NCBI RefSeq assembly: GCF_004565475.1
Contig: NZ_SRHX01000007.1
Location: forward strand, 62,001 to 126,000
Direction: 5' to 3'
Origin: Lonepinella koalarum
Lineage (GTDB): Bacteria; Pseudomonadota; Gammaproteobacteria; Enterobacterales; Pasteurellaceae
Length of the DNA stretch: 64,000 nt
Shown: positions 30,537 to 40,442 of the stretch, in pieces
Numbering within the stretch: the stretch's first letter is position 1
How the letters are laid out: each line of letters opens with the position of its first letter
Position numbers and translations under genes: made by a program
Notes under the pieces: model-generated
Told to the model about the DNA's origin: nothing
Databases searched by the model: none
Seen by the model: only the letters and a program-made list of their open reading frames with translations

Positions 30537-32510
30537 ATGAGCACGTTATTAGGGGCGAATATTGAAATTCGCAATAATCAACAAGGGGTTAGTTTTGCCC
30601 TATATTCCAGCCAAGCAAGCAAAATAGAATTATGTTTATTTGATTCGGAAGATAATGAAAAACGCTTTGTCATGAAAAAAAATGAACAAAATATTTGGCA
30701 TTGTTGGATTGCTGATGTTGATGAGGGGGCTCAATATGGTTATCGTCTTTATCCTAAAGATGGCATTAGCCTAAATAACCCTAACAAATTAATGTTAGAT
30801 CCTTATGCCAAAAGGGTTGTAGGAAAACCAGATTTATCGACGGCGGATAAAAGATCATGGTTTTTATTAAATGATCGACGTGATAATGCCAAATTGGCAC
30901 CCAAAGGGGTGGTGACCAGTTCATCCAATTTTGATTGGCAAGGGGATAAGCCGTTACAAACGCCGTGGGAAAAAAGCATTATTTATGAATTGCATGTTAA
31001 GGGGTTTACTAAATTACGTGAAGATTTGCCAGCTCATATTCGTGGCACCTATGCAGGTCTCGCGCATCCGAAAAGTATTGCTTATTTGCAATCTTTAGGG
31101 ATAACGGCAGTTGAATTATTACCAGTGAATTTTTTTGTTAATGAACCACATTTACAAGAAAAAAGATTAAGTAATTACTGGGGTTATAATCCGTTAGCCA
31201 TGTTTGCTTTAGAAACTACTTATGCAGCGACAGATAACCCAATGGATGAATTTAAACAAGCGGTGAAAGCTTTGCATCGAGCCGGTATTGAAGTAATTTT
31301 AGATGTGGTATTTAACCATACTGCTGAAGGGGAAAAACATTTTCCGACCTTTAGTCAACGTGGAATCGACGATCAAACCTATTATTATCATAATGATCAA
31401 GGTTATTATGAAAACTGGACAGGTTGTGGCAATACGTTAAATTTATCTACCCCACAAGGACGAGCATGGGTGCTTGATTGTTTAAAATACTGGGTGGAAG
31501 AATATCATATTGACGGTTTCCGTTTTGATTTAGCGTCTAGCTTGGGAAGAGAACAACCGTATTTTAATCCGCAAGGTTTGTTATTTAAAGCCATTGAAAA
31601 CGATCCGATATTAAGCCGCTGTAAAATGATTAGTGAACCCTGGGATTTAGGTGATGGAGGCTATCAGGTAGGAAATTTTCCAAGCTATTTTGCTGAATGG
31701 AATGACCGTTATCGTGATGATATTAAGCGTTTTTGGTTGTGGAAAAGTGGGGCATTGGGGACTTTTGCCGAACGATTAGCGGGTTCAAGTGATATATATC
31801 GTAAAGCGAATCAGTTACCCTACAAAACCTTGAATTTTATCTCCGCGCATGATGGTTTTACGTTACGTGATTTGGTTAGTTATAACTATAAACATAATTG
31901 GGCGAATGGTGAAAATAATTATGATGGACACAATGAAAATTACAGTTATAACCACGGTATAGAAGGTTTTACGGAAGGTTTGCCTAAAAATGAGCAGAAT
32001 ACGGTAGAAAAACAACGTTTTTTAACCAGTGTGGCTTTATTACGTACTTTATTACTATCTAATGGTACGCCAATGTTATTAGCGGGTGATGAATTTGGTA
32101 ATACGCAATATGGTAATAATAATGCCTATTGTCAGGATAATCAGATTACTTGGTTGAAGTGGTCAATGTTTGAGCGAGACTTATTTGTAGCGACACAACA
32201 AGCCATTCAATTACGTAAAAAAATTCAAAGCCTAACCAATGGACAATGGTGGAATACACAGAATGTAAATTGGCTTAATGAATCTGGACATAGCTTGCAA
32301 GTAGAAAACTGGCAAAACTATGCAAGTAAAGCAATACAAATTTTATTAGATGATAAATGGTTATTGGTAATCAATGCCAAAGATGATTTACAAAATTTCA
32401 TTTTGCCAGATGGTAAATGGCAAATGCTAGTTTCTAATCGAACTCAGTTGTTAAAAGGGCAAGTTTTATTAGTAGAAACCTTAGATTTTTGTATATTGCA
32501 ACGAAAATAA
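30537..32510 (+). CDS. glgX: Glycogen debranching enzyme GlgX
   Basis: GlgX hydrolyses the alpha-1,6 branches of limit dextrin left by glycogen phosphorylase, releasing maltotetraose and maltotriose. The 657-residue product has an N-terminal CBM48 domain (VSFALYSSQASKIELCLFD) and a GH13 isoamylase-type barrel with nucleophile in FRFDLASSLGR (Asp near 330), acid/base in ISEPWD (Glu near 367) and SAHDGFTLRDL. The frame is open back to 30465, inside the hairpin, but MSTLLGANIEIRN at 30537 matches the family start and length. The ribosome-binding site is weak, so translation may depend on upstream coupling. Confidence 0.96.
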   Translation: MSTLLGANIEIRNNQQGVSFALYSSQASKIELCLFDSEDNEKRFVMKKNEQNIWHCWIADVDEGAQYGYRLYPKDGISLNNPNKLMLDPYAKRVVGKPDLSTADKRSWFLLNDRRDNAKLAPKGVVTSSSNFDWQGDKPLQTPWEKSIIYELHVKGFTKLREDLPAHIRGTYAGLAHPKSIAYLQSLGITAVELLPVNFFVNEPHLQEKRLSNYWGYNPLAMFALETTYAATDNPMDEFKQAVKALHRAGIEVILDVVFNHTAEGEKHFPTFSQRGIDDQTYYYHNDQGYYENWTGCGNTLNLSTPQGRAWVLDCLKYWVEEYHIDGFRFDLASSLGREQPYFNPQGLLFKAIENDPILSRCKMISEPWDLGDGGYQVGNFPSYFAEWNDRYRDDIKRFWLWKSGALGTFAERLAGSSDIYRKANQLPYKTLNFISAHDGFTLRDLVSYNYKHNWANGENNYDGHNENYSYNHGIEGFTEGLPKNEQNTVEKQRFLTSVALLRTLLLSNGTPMLLAGDEFGNTQYGNNNAYCQDNQITWLKWSMFERDLFVATQQAIQLRKKIQSLTNGQWWNTQNVNWLNESGHSLQVENWQNYASKAIQILLDDKWLLVINAKDDLQNFILPDGKWQMLVSNRTQLLKGQVLLVETLDFCILQRK

Positions 32511-32655
32511 GTGATTTTTTTAATTAAATTTTCAAAAGTTTGAACTTTGTCACAGAAAATTAATTTTATTTTTTGTATAGTGTAAGCAGATTATTGATTA
32601 GTCCTTATTTTGAACTGAAACGATTAGCCCGCAATTTTATCTATGGAGAATAATT

Positions 32656-33963
32656 ATGAGTAGCAAAGTAGCAGTACCTAACAAATATGAACTTGTTAAA
32701 GAAACTTTAGTGTTAATTTTAGCAGGTGGACGCGGTTCTCGTTTACACGAATTAACGGATAAACGTGCCAAACCAGCACTTTATTTTGGTGGTAATCGTC
32801 GTATTATTGATTTCGCTTTATCAAACTGTATTAACTCGGGATTAAACCGTATCGGTGTGGTAACACAATATGCGGCACATTCTTTGTTACGCCATTTGCA
32901 AACAGGCTGGTCTTTCTTACCACAAGAACGAGGTGAATTCGTTGACATGTTACCTGCACGCCAACAAATTGATAATTCTACTTGGTATCGTGGTACAGCG
33001 GATGCTGTGTATCAAAATATGGAAATTTTGAAACATCATTATCAACCGAAATATGTGTTAATCCTTGCTGGTGACCATATTTATAAACAAGATTATAGCC
33101 AAATGATTCTCGACCATGTCACCAGTGGTGGAAAATGTACGGTGGGTTGTATTGAAGTACCGCGTTCAGAAGCATCTGAATTTGGGGTGATGGCGGTTGA
33201 TGAAAACTTAAAAGTTAAAGATTTTATTGAAAAACCAAAAGATCCTCCGGCGATGATTGGTAAACCAGATACATCTTTAGCATCAATGGGTATTTATGTG
33301 TTTGATGCGGATTATTTATATGACGTGTTAAAACGTGAAGTGAAATCTCCTTATACATCTCACGACTTTGGTAAGGATATTTTACCAAAATCCTTAGAAG
33401 AAGGTGTGTTATATGCTCATCCATTCAGTCGTTCTTGCATGGGGCGCAATACTGAAGGTGAAATTTACTGGCGTGATGTGGGTACATTAGATAGTTTCTG
33501 GCAATCTAATATTGACTTAGTATCAGAAAAACCACAATTAGACATTTATGATCAACGTTGGCCAATTCGTGGTAATCCTGTACAAACTTATCCGTCAAAA
33601 TTCTTCTATAACAATCCGCATATTAAACCGGTAGATAATTCGTTAATTTCAGGTGGTTGTATGATTACGGATGCAAGTATTAGTTATTCTGTATTATTTG
33701 ACCGCGTTAAGATTAAAGAAAATTCGAGTGTTGATCACTGTGTTATTTTACCTCAAGTAACTATTGGTAAAAATTGTGTATTAAGAAATTGTATTATTGA
33801 TCGCCATGTGGTGATCCCTGACGACACACAAATCGGGCTTGATATTGAAGAAGATCGTAAACGTTTCCGTGTAAGTAGTACCGGAAAAGTTGTGTTAGTT
33901 ACCGATTCTATGATTAAAAAATTAAATGGTGAAGACGTTAGTTCTGACGAAAATTTAGATTAA
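32656..33963 (+). CDS. glgC: Glucose-1-phosphate adenylyltransferase GlgC
   Basis: GlgC makes ADP-glucose from glucose 1-phosphate and ATP and is the committed, allosterically controlled step of glycogen synthesis. The 435-residue product has the nucleotidyltransferase signature LAGGRGSRLHELTDKRAKPA at residues 22-41, the catalytic loop LILAGDHIYKQDY, the glucose-1-phosphate site IEKP, and a C-terminal left-handed beta-helix (VDHCVILPQVTIGKNCVLRN) that forms the regulatory domain. Upstream, 145 AT-rich bases separate it from glgX and include a TATAGT box at 32576-32581, so a separate promoter is possible. Confidence 0.98.
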   Translation: MSSKVAVPNKYELVKETLVLILAGGRGSRLHELTDKRAKPALYFGGNRRIIDFALSNCINSGLNRIGVVTQYAAHSLLRHLQTGWSFLPQERGEFVDMLPARQQIDNSTWYRGTADAVYQNMEILKHHYQPKYVLILAGDHIYKQDYSQMILDHVTSGGKCTVGCIEVPRSEASEFGVMAVDENLKVKDFIEKPKDPPAMIGKPDTSLASMGIYVFDADYLYDVLKREVKSPYTSHDFGKDILPKSLEEGVLYAHPFSRSCMGRNTEGEIYWRDVGTLDSFWQSNIDLVSEKPQLDIYDQRWPIRGNPVQTYPSKFFYNNPHIKPVDNSLISGGCMITDASISYSVLFDRVKIKENSSVDHCVILPQVTIGKNCVLRNCIIDRHVVIPDDTQIGLDIEEDRKRFRVSSTGKVVLVTDSMIKKLNGEDVSSDENLD

Positions 33964-33971
33964 TTATTTTA

Positions 33972-34033
33972 TAGCCCCCAATTTATTTCCCCCTGCTTGC
34001 GGGAGAGATACATTTGAAAGATAATGGGGGCTA
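33972..34033 (+). repeat. Structured REP-like palindrome between glgC and glgA
   Basis: TAGCCCCCA (33972-33980) is perfectly complementary to TGGGGGCTA (34025-34033). Between them a second small stem forms around TTTCCC and GGGAGA. The 62-base unit has a nested stem like a REP element and no T-run. Confidence 0.5.
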
Positions 34034-34055
34034 AATTAAGGAAACATAAAATTAA

Positions 34056-35486
34056 ATGAGAGTATTACACGTTTGTTCTGAATTATACCCTTTACTTAAA
34101 ACCGGTGGATTAGCCGATGTCATGGGAGCATTGCCTTTTGCACAAAAAGAAGAGGGCACTGATGCTCGGGTGTTATTACCGGGTTATCCCGCTATTTTTG
34201 CGGGCATTCCTGAAACCTATGTAGTCGCAGAGTTTTTCAATTTTGCCGGTCATATTTTATTACGTTACGGTGAATACAATGGTGTAGGTGTTTATATTAT
34301 TGATGCTCCACATTTATATGATCGTCCCGGCAATCCCTATCATGATCAATGGTATCAGGATTACACCGATAACTATAAACGCTTTGCCTTATTAGGTTGG
34401 GTAGGGGCAGAATTAGCAACTGGCTTAGACAATTGGTGGCATGCTGAAGTTGTACATTCTCACGACTGGCACGCAGGGTTAACCAGTGCGTATTTGTATA
34501 ACAAAGGTAAACCAGCTAAATCGGTATTTACCATTCATAACTTGGCTTATCAAGGTCGATTTGATTATCGTCATTTATATGAAATTGGGTTACCTGCCGG
34601 CATGTTCCATGTGGATGGTTTAGAATTATATGGCGAAATTTCTTATTTGAAAGCGGGCTTATATTATTCTGATGCAGTGACAGCCGTGAGTCCAACCTAT
34701 GCCAAAGAAATTACTCGACCTGAATTTGCTTATGGTTTGCAAGGTTTGCTTGGCACCTTAGAATATCAAGGTCGCTTACATGGTATTTTAAACGGCGTAG
34801 ATGAAAAAATCTGGCATCCAAATAACGATCCTTATATTACCGATCACTATAAATTAAAATTTATGGCGGGTAAGAAAAAAAATAAGGAACAATTACAGGC
34901 TCATTTCAATTTACCGCTAAATCCTAATGTGCCGGTTTTTGTGATGATTACTCGTTTAACCGAACAAAAAGGCGTGGATTTATTACTTGAAACCACCGAT
35001 GAAATCGTAAAACAAGGTGGACAACTGATTGTATTAGGTTCTGGCGCTCAGCACTTTGAACAAGGGCTATGGGGGCTAACTCAATATTATCCGCAAAATG
35101 TAGCGGTTAAAATCGGTTATGATGAAGCCTTATCTCACTTAATGGTTGCAGGTGGCGATGTTATTTTAGTACCAAGCCGTTTTGAACCTTGTGGGTTAAC
35201 CCAATTATATGGTTTAAAATATGGTACATTACCTTTAGTGCGAGCTACCGGTGGACTCGCAGATACCGTGGTGGACAGCACTAGCGAAAACATTAAAGCA
35301 GGAATTGCCACCGGATTTGTGTTTGAACATGCTGATCCACAAGGCTTACGTTATGCCTTAAATAATGCCTTTGCATTATGGCAAAAACAACGTTTATGGG
35401 TTAATGTAAGAGCTAATGCGATGGCCCAAGATTTCAGTTGGGCATTAGCTGCTCGCAGTTATCAAACACTTTATGACAGAATTTAG
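34056..35486 (+). CDS. glgA: Glycogen synthase GlgA
   Basis: GlgA transfers glucose from ADP-glucose to the growing alpha-1,4 glucan. The 476-residue GT5 enzyme has the ADP-glucose-binding KTGGLADV at residues 15-22, the acceptor-site segment VHSHDWHAGLTSAY, the second nucleotide-binding motif MITRLTEQKGVDLLLE, and the catalytic glutamate in PSRFEPCGLTQLYGLKYGT near residue 377. It follows glgC and the structured spacer and precedes glgP. The hairpin downstream, built from two uptake signals, probably reduces read-through into glgP. Confidence 0.98.
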   Translation: MRVLHVCSELYPLLKTGGLADVMGALPFAQKEEGTDARVLLPGYPAIFAGIPETYVVAEFFNFAGHILLRYGEYNGVGVYIIDAPHLYDRPGNPYHDQWYQDYTDNYKRFALLGWVGAELATGLDNWWHAEVVHSHDWHAGLTSAYLYNKGKPAKSVFTIHNLAYQGRFDYRHLYEIGLPAGMFHVDGLELYGEISYLKAGLYYSDAVTAVSPTYAKEITRPEFAYGLQGLLGTLEYQGRLHGILNGVDEKIWHPNNDPYITDHYKLKFMAGKKKNKEQLQAHFNLPLNPNVPVFVMITRLTEQKGVDLLLETTDEIVKQGGQLIVLGSGAQHFEQGLWGLTQYYPQNVAVKIGYDEALSHLMVAGGDVILVPSRFEPCGLTQLYGLKYGTLPLVRATGGLADTVVDSTSENIKAGIATGFVFEHADPQGLRYALNNAFALWQKQRLWVNVRANAMAQDFSWALAARSYQTLYDRI

Positions 35487-35500
35487 TTGTAAAAGTCACC

Positions 35501-35533
35501 AAAGTGCGGTTAAAATACCGCACTTTTTATTAT
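35501..35533 (+). terminator. Terminator-like hairpin of two inverted uptake signals between glgA and glgP
   Basis: AAAGTGCGGT (35501-35510) and ACCGCACTTT (35517-35526) form a 10-bp stem with a T-rich tail. It consists of two DNA uptake signals in inverted orientation and likely sets the level of glgP relative to glgA. Confidence 0.75.
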
Positions 35534-35552
35534 TTAGCTAAGGATTATTTCT

Positions 35553-38003
35553 ATGCAAGAAATGCAAATTTATGCACGTCCGTCTAATGACGTAGAATCG
35601 TTGAAAAAAGCTATCGTCTATAAATTAGTTTATCTAATCGGACGTTCACCAGAAGAAGCCAGCCAACGTGACTGGTTAAATGCCACTTTATTTGCTGTAC
35701 GCGACTTAGTTACCGAAGGATGGATTTCTACTGCGAAAAAATCAAGAGCGAAAGATACTCGTCGAGTTTACTATCTCTCAATGGAGTTTTTAATTGGTCG
35801 TACGCTTTCTAATGCGTTAATCGCTGAAGGTATTTATGACAGAGCGCAACAAGCATTACAGGAATTAGATATTGATTTGGAAGAAGTCTTAGCCAAAGAA
35901 GTGGATCCGGGCTTAGGTAATGGCGGTTTAGGTCGCTTAGCCGCGTGTTTTATGGATTCATTAGCGACCTTATCCATTCCAAGTATGGGTTATGGTATTC
36001 GTTATGAATACGGTATGTTCAGACAACGCATTGTGGATGGTCGTCAAATTGAAAAACCAGATGCATGGTTAGAAAAAGGCGTGCCTTGGGAATTTATCCG
36101 TCCATCTAAACGGTTCAAAATCCGTTTGGGAGGTCATGTTTATTTTGAAGGCAAAAAATGTATTTGGAAAAATGATGAAGAAATCACCGCACTTGCTTAC
36201 GACCAAATGATACCGGGGTTTGAGAATGATAGTGCAACCACGTTGCGTCTTTGGTCTGCTCATTCAGGCAGCACGTTCAATTTAGCCGATTTTAATAAAG
36301 GTGACTATTTCCGGGCAATGGAGAAACGTTCTTCCTCTGAAAATGTTTCAAGAGTACTTTATCCAGATGATTCAACAGAGGCTGGTCGTGAGCTACGTTT
36401 ACGTCAAGAATATTTCCTTGTGTCAGCCTCTTTGCAGGATATTTTAAAACGCCATTTACGTATGCACGGCACTTTCGATAACCTTGCAGACAAAGTAGCA
36501 ATCCATTTAAATGACACACACCCAGCGTTAGCCATTCCTGAATTAATGCGTATTCTAATTGATGAAAACGGTTATACTTGGGAAAAAGCATGGCAAATGA
36601 GTTGTCACATTTTCTCTTATACTTGCCATACCTTAATGTCAGAAGCCTTAGAAACTTGGCCAGTAGAAATGATGGCGAAAATCTTACCTCGTCATTTACA
36701 AATGATTTTCGAAATCAACGATTATTTCTTAGAGCACGTGAGAAGTAACGTAACCACAGATGAAGAATTTATCCGTCGCGTGTCTTTAGTAGAAGAGGGG
36801 GATGTACGTAAAGTACGCATGGGCTGGTTATCCGTAGTTGGTTCACACAAAGTGAATGGGGTAGCGGCGATCCATTCTGATTTAATGGTGACATCCACTT
36901 TTGCAGATTTCGCTCGTATTTATCCTGAACGCTTTACCAATGTGACAAATGGTATTACACCACGTCGTTGGATTGCAGTAGCAAACCCTGATTTATCTAC
37001 TTTATTTGATAAATACATTGGCAAAGAATGGCGACGTGATTTAACTCAACTTGAATTGTTCAAAAAACATATTCAAGATCCAGAAGTAAAAAAAGCTATT
37101 CCAGCAATTAAACGTGCTAACAAAGTTCGCTTAGCGAATTATGTGAAAAAAGAATTAGGCGTAGAGTTAAATCCAGATGCCTTATTTGATGTACAAGTTA
37201 AACGTATTCACGAATACAAACGCCAAAGTTTGAATGTTTTACATATTGTTGCTCGTTACAATGAAATGTTAGCAAATCCAGAAAAAGACTGGACACCACG
37301 CGTATTTATCCTTGCCGGTAAAGCCGCATCGGCTTATTATGTGGCCAAACAAACCATTAATTTAATTAATGATATTGCTAACGTCATTAATAATGATGAA
37401 CGTTTACAAGGTCGTTTAAAAGTGGTCTTTATCCCGAATTACAGTGTAAGTCTTGCTCAAATCATTATTCCGGCGGCAGATATTTCTGAACAAATTTCAT
37501 TAGCCGGTACCGAAGCATCTGGCACAAGTAATATGAAATTTGCGCTAAATGGTGCATTGACAATAGGGACGCTAGATGGGGCAAATGTCGAAATATTACA
37601 AAATGTAGGCGAAGATAATATCTTTATCTTTGGTAACACTGTTGAACAAGTGGAAGAACTACGCCGTCATGGTTACCGTCCATTTGATATTTACCAATCG
37701 GATCAACAGTTACGCGATGTCATCGACCAAATCAGTTCAGGTTATTTCTCGCCAAATGATCCTAATCGTTATCAAGACTTATTATTAAATGGTTTAAACT
37801 ATCACGATTATTACCAAGCTTTTGCAGATTTCCGTAGCTATATCGAAACTCAAAAAGCTGTAGATGAGAAATACAAAGATCAAGAAGCTTGGGTGAACAG
37901 TGCGTTACAAAACATTGTTAACATGAGTTTCTTTTCATCTGACCGTACCATTGCGGAATATGCAGAAAAAATCTGGAAAATTAAGCCATTGAAGTCAGCG
38001 TAA
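35553..38003 (+). CDS. glgP: Glycogen phosphorylase GlgP
   Basis: GlgP phosphorolyses alpha-1,4 ends of glycogen to glucose 1-phosphate using pyridoxal phosphate. The 816-residue GT35 enzyme has the conserved N-terminal region [13 protein letters not shown], the active-site [19 protein letters not shown], and the PLP-binding segment [20 protein letters not shown] near residue 655-675, with the Schiff-base lysine in SNMKFALNG. An AGGAT ribosome site lies 7 bases before the ATG. It is the last gene of the cluster and ends at the bidirectional terminator at 38022. An uptake signal lies at 36186-36194. Confidence 0.98.
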   Translation: MQEMQIYARPSNDVESLKKAIVYKLVYLIGRSPEEASQRDWLNATLFAVRDLVTEGWISTAKKSRAKDTRRVYYLSMEFLIGRTLSNALIAEGIYDRAQQALQELDIDLEEVLAKEVDPGLGNGGLGRLAACFMDSLATLSIPSMGYGIRYEYGMFRQRIVDGRQIEKPDAWLEKGVPWEFIRPSKRFKIRLGGHVYFEGKKCIWKNDEEITALAYDQMIPGFENDSATTLRLWSAHSGSTFNLADFNKGDYFRAMEKRSSSENVSRVLYPDDSTEAGRELRLRQEYFLVSASLQDILKRHLRMHGTFDNLADKVAIHLNDTHPALAIPELMRILIDENGYTWEKAWQMSCHIFSYTCHTLMSEALETWPVEMMAKILPRHLQMIFEINDYFLEHVRSNVTTDEEFIRRVSLVEEGDVRKVRMGWLSVVGSHKVNGVAAIHSDLMVTSTFADFARIYPERFTNVTNGITPRRWIAVANPDLSTLFDKYIGKEWRRDLTQLELFKKHIQDPEVKKAIPAIKRANKVRLANYVKKELGVELNPDALFDVQVKRIHEYKRQSLNVLHIVARYNEMLANPEKDWTPRVFILAGKAASAYYVAKQTINLINDIANVINNDERLQGRLKVVFIPNYSVSLAQIIIPAADISEQISLAGTEASGTSNMKFALNGALTIGTLDGANVEILQNVGEDNIFIFGNTVEQVEELRRHGYRPFDIYQSDQQLRDVIDQISSGYFSPNDPNRYQDLLLNGLNYHDYYQAFADFRSYIETQKAVDEKYKDQEAWVNSALQNIVNMSFFSSDRTIAEYAEKIWKIKPLKSA

Positions 38004-38021
38004 TTGATAGTGTGGTAATGT

Positions 38022-38053
38022 AAAAAATGCGGTGAATTTTCACCGCATTTTCA
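38022..38053. terminator. Bidirectional terminator between glgP and the cystine symporter gene
   Basis: AATGCGGTGAA (38026-38036) and TTCACCGCATT (38039-38049) form an 11-bp stem with A-runs before and T-runs after it, suited to both converging genes. Confidence 0.85.
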
Positions 38054-38068
38054 TTGATAATTTAAGGA

Positions 38069-39388
38069 TTATTTCAACCATTTATTAGTTAAAGTGCCTG
38101 CCACCATTGCACCATTAACATTTAATGCTGTGCGTCCCATATCAATTAACGGTTCAATAGAAATGAGTAAGCCGACTAACGCTAGGGGAAGATTTAAGCT
38201 AGATAATACTACAATTGCGGCAAAAGTTGCGCCTCCACCGACACCAGCAATACCAAAGGAAGAAATAGCAACCACTAAAATTAAGCTCAGAATATATTGT
38301 ACGGTAAAAGGGTCGATTCCTACTGTTGGAGCGACCATAACAGCTAACATTGCTGGGTAAATTCCAGCACAACCATTTTGTCCAATGGTAGCACCAAAGG
38401 TGGCAGAGAAATTTGCAATTACACTTTTATTGCCTAATTTGTCTATTTGGGTTTCAATATTCAACGGGATAGATGCGGCACTTGAACGGGAAGTAAACGC
38501 AAAACTCAATACGGGTAACACATTTTTAAAATAGTTAAACGGATTAATACCAGAAAAAGCAAGTATTACACCGTGTACAATAAACATTAATAAAATTGCT
38601 AAATAGGATGCAATAATAAAGCTACCTAAATTTACAATATCTTCCCATTTAGATGTAGATGCCATTTTTATCATTAAGGCAAAAACACCATAAGGCGTTA
38701 AGCGAATCACAAAACGAACTAAACGCATGACTAATTGATTTAGTGTATCAACACCTTGAGCAATACGATTACCTAATTCTTCGTTTTCTTTACGTAAACT
38801 TAATGTTGCAATCCCTAATAAAGCAGAGAAAATAACGACACTAATAATAGATGTTGGATTAGCGCCGGTGAGTTCTGCAAACGGATTTTTCGGAATAAAA
38901 GAGAGGAGTATAGTAGGCACACTCAAATGACTAACTTGATCTACGCGACCATCCACTTTAGCTTGAGCCGCTAATTCACGTTCACCCACAATTAAACCAT
39001 CTGCAGATAAATCAAAAATATAAGTCATTGCAATACCGATAGCGGCGGCAATTGCAGTGGTGACTAATAAGACACCAAGTACGCTGAAACTGATTTTACC
39101 TAATGAGCTTGCTTGATTTAATTTAGTAATAGCTGAAAGAATAGAAACAAAGACTAATGGCATCACAATCATTTGTAATAATCGCACGTAACCATTACCG
39201 ACTAAATTAATCCAATCAAGAGCGGTGTCAATGAATGATTTTTCCGTAAAGGATTGTAGCGTAGTTCCAAATAATAAACCTAAAACTAACGCCACAAGCA
39301 CCGTTAAACCTAATTTTTGATGTTTACGATACAATACATTTAAACCATAAAGTATAGCTAAAAATGCAACCAAAGTAACAATCAGCAT
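38069..39388 (-). CDS. tcyP: L-cystine/Na+ symporter TcyP (YdjN), dicarboxylate symporter family
   Basis: The 439-residue inner-membrane protein belongs to the DAACS family (sodium/dicarboxylate-type symporters) and most resembles the TcyP/YdjN cystine importer. Eight or so membrane helices and two re-entrant loops are suggested by the hydropathy. Signature stretches are the serine-rich loop FAFTSRSSAASIPLN, the NGCAGIYPAMLAV segment, and the GIAGVGGGATFAAI and EPLIDMGRTALNVNG motifs that bind substrate and sodium. It is monocistronic and convergent with glgP. Cystine as substrate is taken from family resemblance. Confidence 0.88.
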   Translation of the reverse strand: MLIVTLVAFLAILYGLNVLYRKHQKLGLTVLVALVLGLLFGTTLQSFTEKSFIDTALDWINLVGNGYVRLLQMIVMPLVFVSILSAITKLNQASSLGKISFSVLGVLLVTTAIAAAIGIAMTYIFDLSADGLIVGERELAAQAKVDGRVDQVSHLSVPTILLSFIPKNPFAELTGANPTSIISVVIFSALLGIATLSLRKENEELGNRIAQGVDTLNQLVMRLVRFVIRLTPYGVFALMIKMASTSKWEDIVNLGSFIIASYLAILLMFIVHGVILAFSGINPFNYFKNVLPVLSFAFTSRSSAASIPLNIETQIDKLGNKSVIANFSATFGATIGQNGCAGIYPAMLAVMVAPTVGIDPFTVQYILSLILVVAISSFGIAGVGGGATFAAIVVLSSLNLPLALVGLLISIEPLIDMGRTALNVNGAMVAGTLTNKWLK

Positions 39389-39544
39389 TTTATTAATTCC
39401 TTATAAATGAAAATAGAAAAATAAGGGAGTAATGATACCAGAATGCTAAAAATAACGTTATTACCATTTCGGTATAACTTATAACTAAATAGAATCACAA
39501 TAAATGTGACATTGTCACTTATGCTAATAAAATAGTGTAGATGG

Positions 39545-39598
39545 TAAAATATAATCGCGGTCAAAAAATTCAATATTTTTTGACCGCGATTTTTTATT
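39545..39598. terminator. Strong hairpin at the 3' end of the FkbM methyltransferase gene
   Basis: ATCGCGGTCAAAAAAT (39554-39569) and its exact complement (39575-39590) form a 16-bp stem with a 5-base loop. The stop codon of the methyltransferase gene lies 4 bases from the stem. T-rich tracts lie on both sides; the plus side has the better T-run. Confidence 0.8.
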
Positions 39599-40442
39599 TG
39601 GAATTTACTGTAATATGCTTTAACACAGGATCTTGTTCATGTACAGCCAATATATTAATACCTTGTGAAAAGATACGATAGCCTAATGGAATCAAAAGAT
39701 TATTGACGGGTTGTAAGCCAGTTTTTAGAATTTCTACCAACATAATTGGCTTAAATCGTTTAATTAAGTTTAAACCACTTTTTAATACTTCTTCCTCCAT
39801 GCCTTCTACATCCATTTTAATAAAGTCCAATCGTTGTAATTCTAAACTGTCTAAGGATAATAAAGGGACTTTGATTTTTTCTGCATGTTGATAATCAATA
39901 TTTTGACCGATAAATTCAGAACGAGCTAATGGTTTTAATTCAAAACTACCGAAAGAAGCGTGTTGATTGTAATCCAATTTAGGAATAAATAAGAATTTCT
40001 CTTGGCTATCATCACCTAATGCAACATTTAATGCCCTGACATTAAAGCAATTATTAATCGCGATATTACCGGCTAAGGCGTAATAAATTCGTTCCTGAGC
40101 TTCAAAAGATAATACATTTCCCCAATGTGTCATTTCATTTCCCCAAGCAATAGAATGCGCCCCGATATTTGCGCCGCAATCTAATGCTTGAACGCCATCA
40201 CCATAATATTGACGACGTAAACGTAATAATTGCAAAGCAAGATTAATCTCATGCTGATCAAATTCCGATGTCGTCAAATATTGATAGCCTACGCCAAAAT
40301 ATTCTCCGTTCGCATTAGATGTATAATCCTGCCGATTTAAAATCATCGTTCCAGTGTGGGTTGATGCAAGAATAAAAGAGATAGGACGAGTAGTACGGTT
40401 ATCAATGGAGTTCGATGTGTCGTTAATTGGTTGATTAGGCAT
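39594..40442 (-). CDS. FkbM family SAM-dependent methyltransferase
   Basis: The 282-residue soluble protein is a class I methyltransferase of the FkbM family. SAM-binding motif I is seen in ALDCGANIGAHSIAWG (about residues 86-101), followed by VLSFEAQERIYYALAGN with the acidic residue at the end of strand 2, and the family's typical LDFIKMDVEGMEEEVLKSG near residue 210. FkbM enzymes commonly O-methylate sugars or glycans. No glycosyltransferases or other modification genes are adjacent, so the substrate cannot be guessed from context. It lies alone between the cystine symporter gene and an AT-rich gap. Confidence 0.85.
   Translation of the reverse strand: MPNQPINDTSNSIDNRTTRPISFILASTHTGTMILNRQDYTSNANGEYFGVGYQYLTTSEFDQHEINLALQLLRLRRQYYGDGVQALDCGANIGAHSIAWGNEMTHWGNVLSFEAQERIYYALAGNIAINNCFNVRALNVALGDDSQEKFLFIPKLDYNQHASFGSFELKPLARSEFIGQNIDYQHAEKIKVPLLSLDSLELQRLDFIKMDVEGMEEEVLKSGLNLIKRFKPIMLVEILKTGLQPVNNLLIPLGYRIFSQGINILAVHEQDPVLKHITVNSK

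Noticed and set aside
29835-30574. Long minus-strand frames rich in Phe, Val and Cys opposite the end of glgB
   Set aside because: They are the antisense of the A-rich Lys/Ala/Thr codons of the GlgB tail; no start signals, no protein character.
39382-39573. 63-residue minus-strand frame upstream of the cystine symporter
   Set aside because: Hydrophobic low-complexity reading of promoter DNA, overlapping the symporter start.
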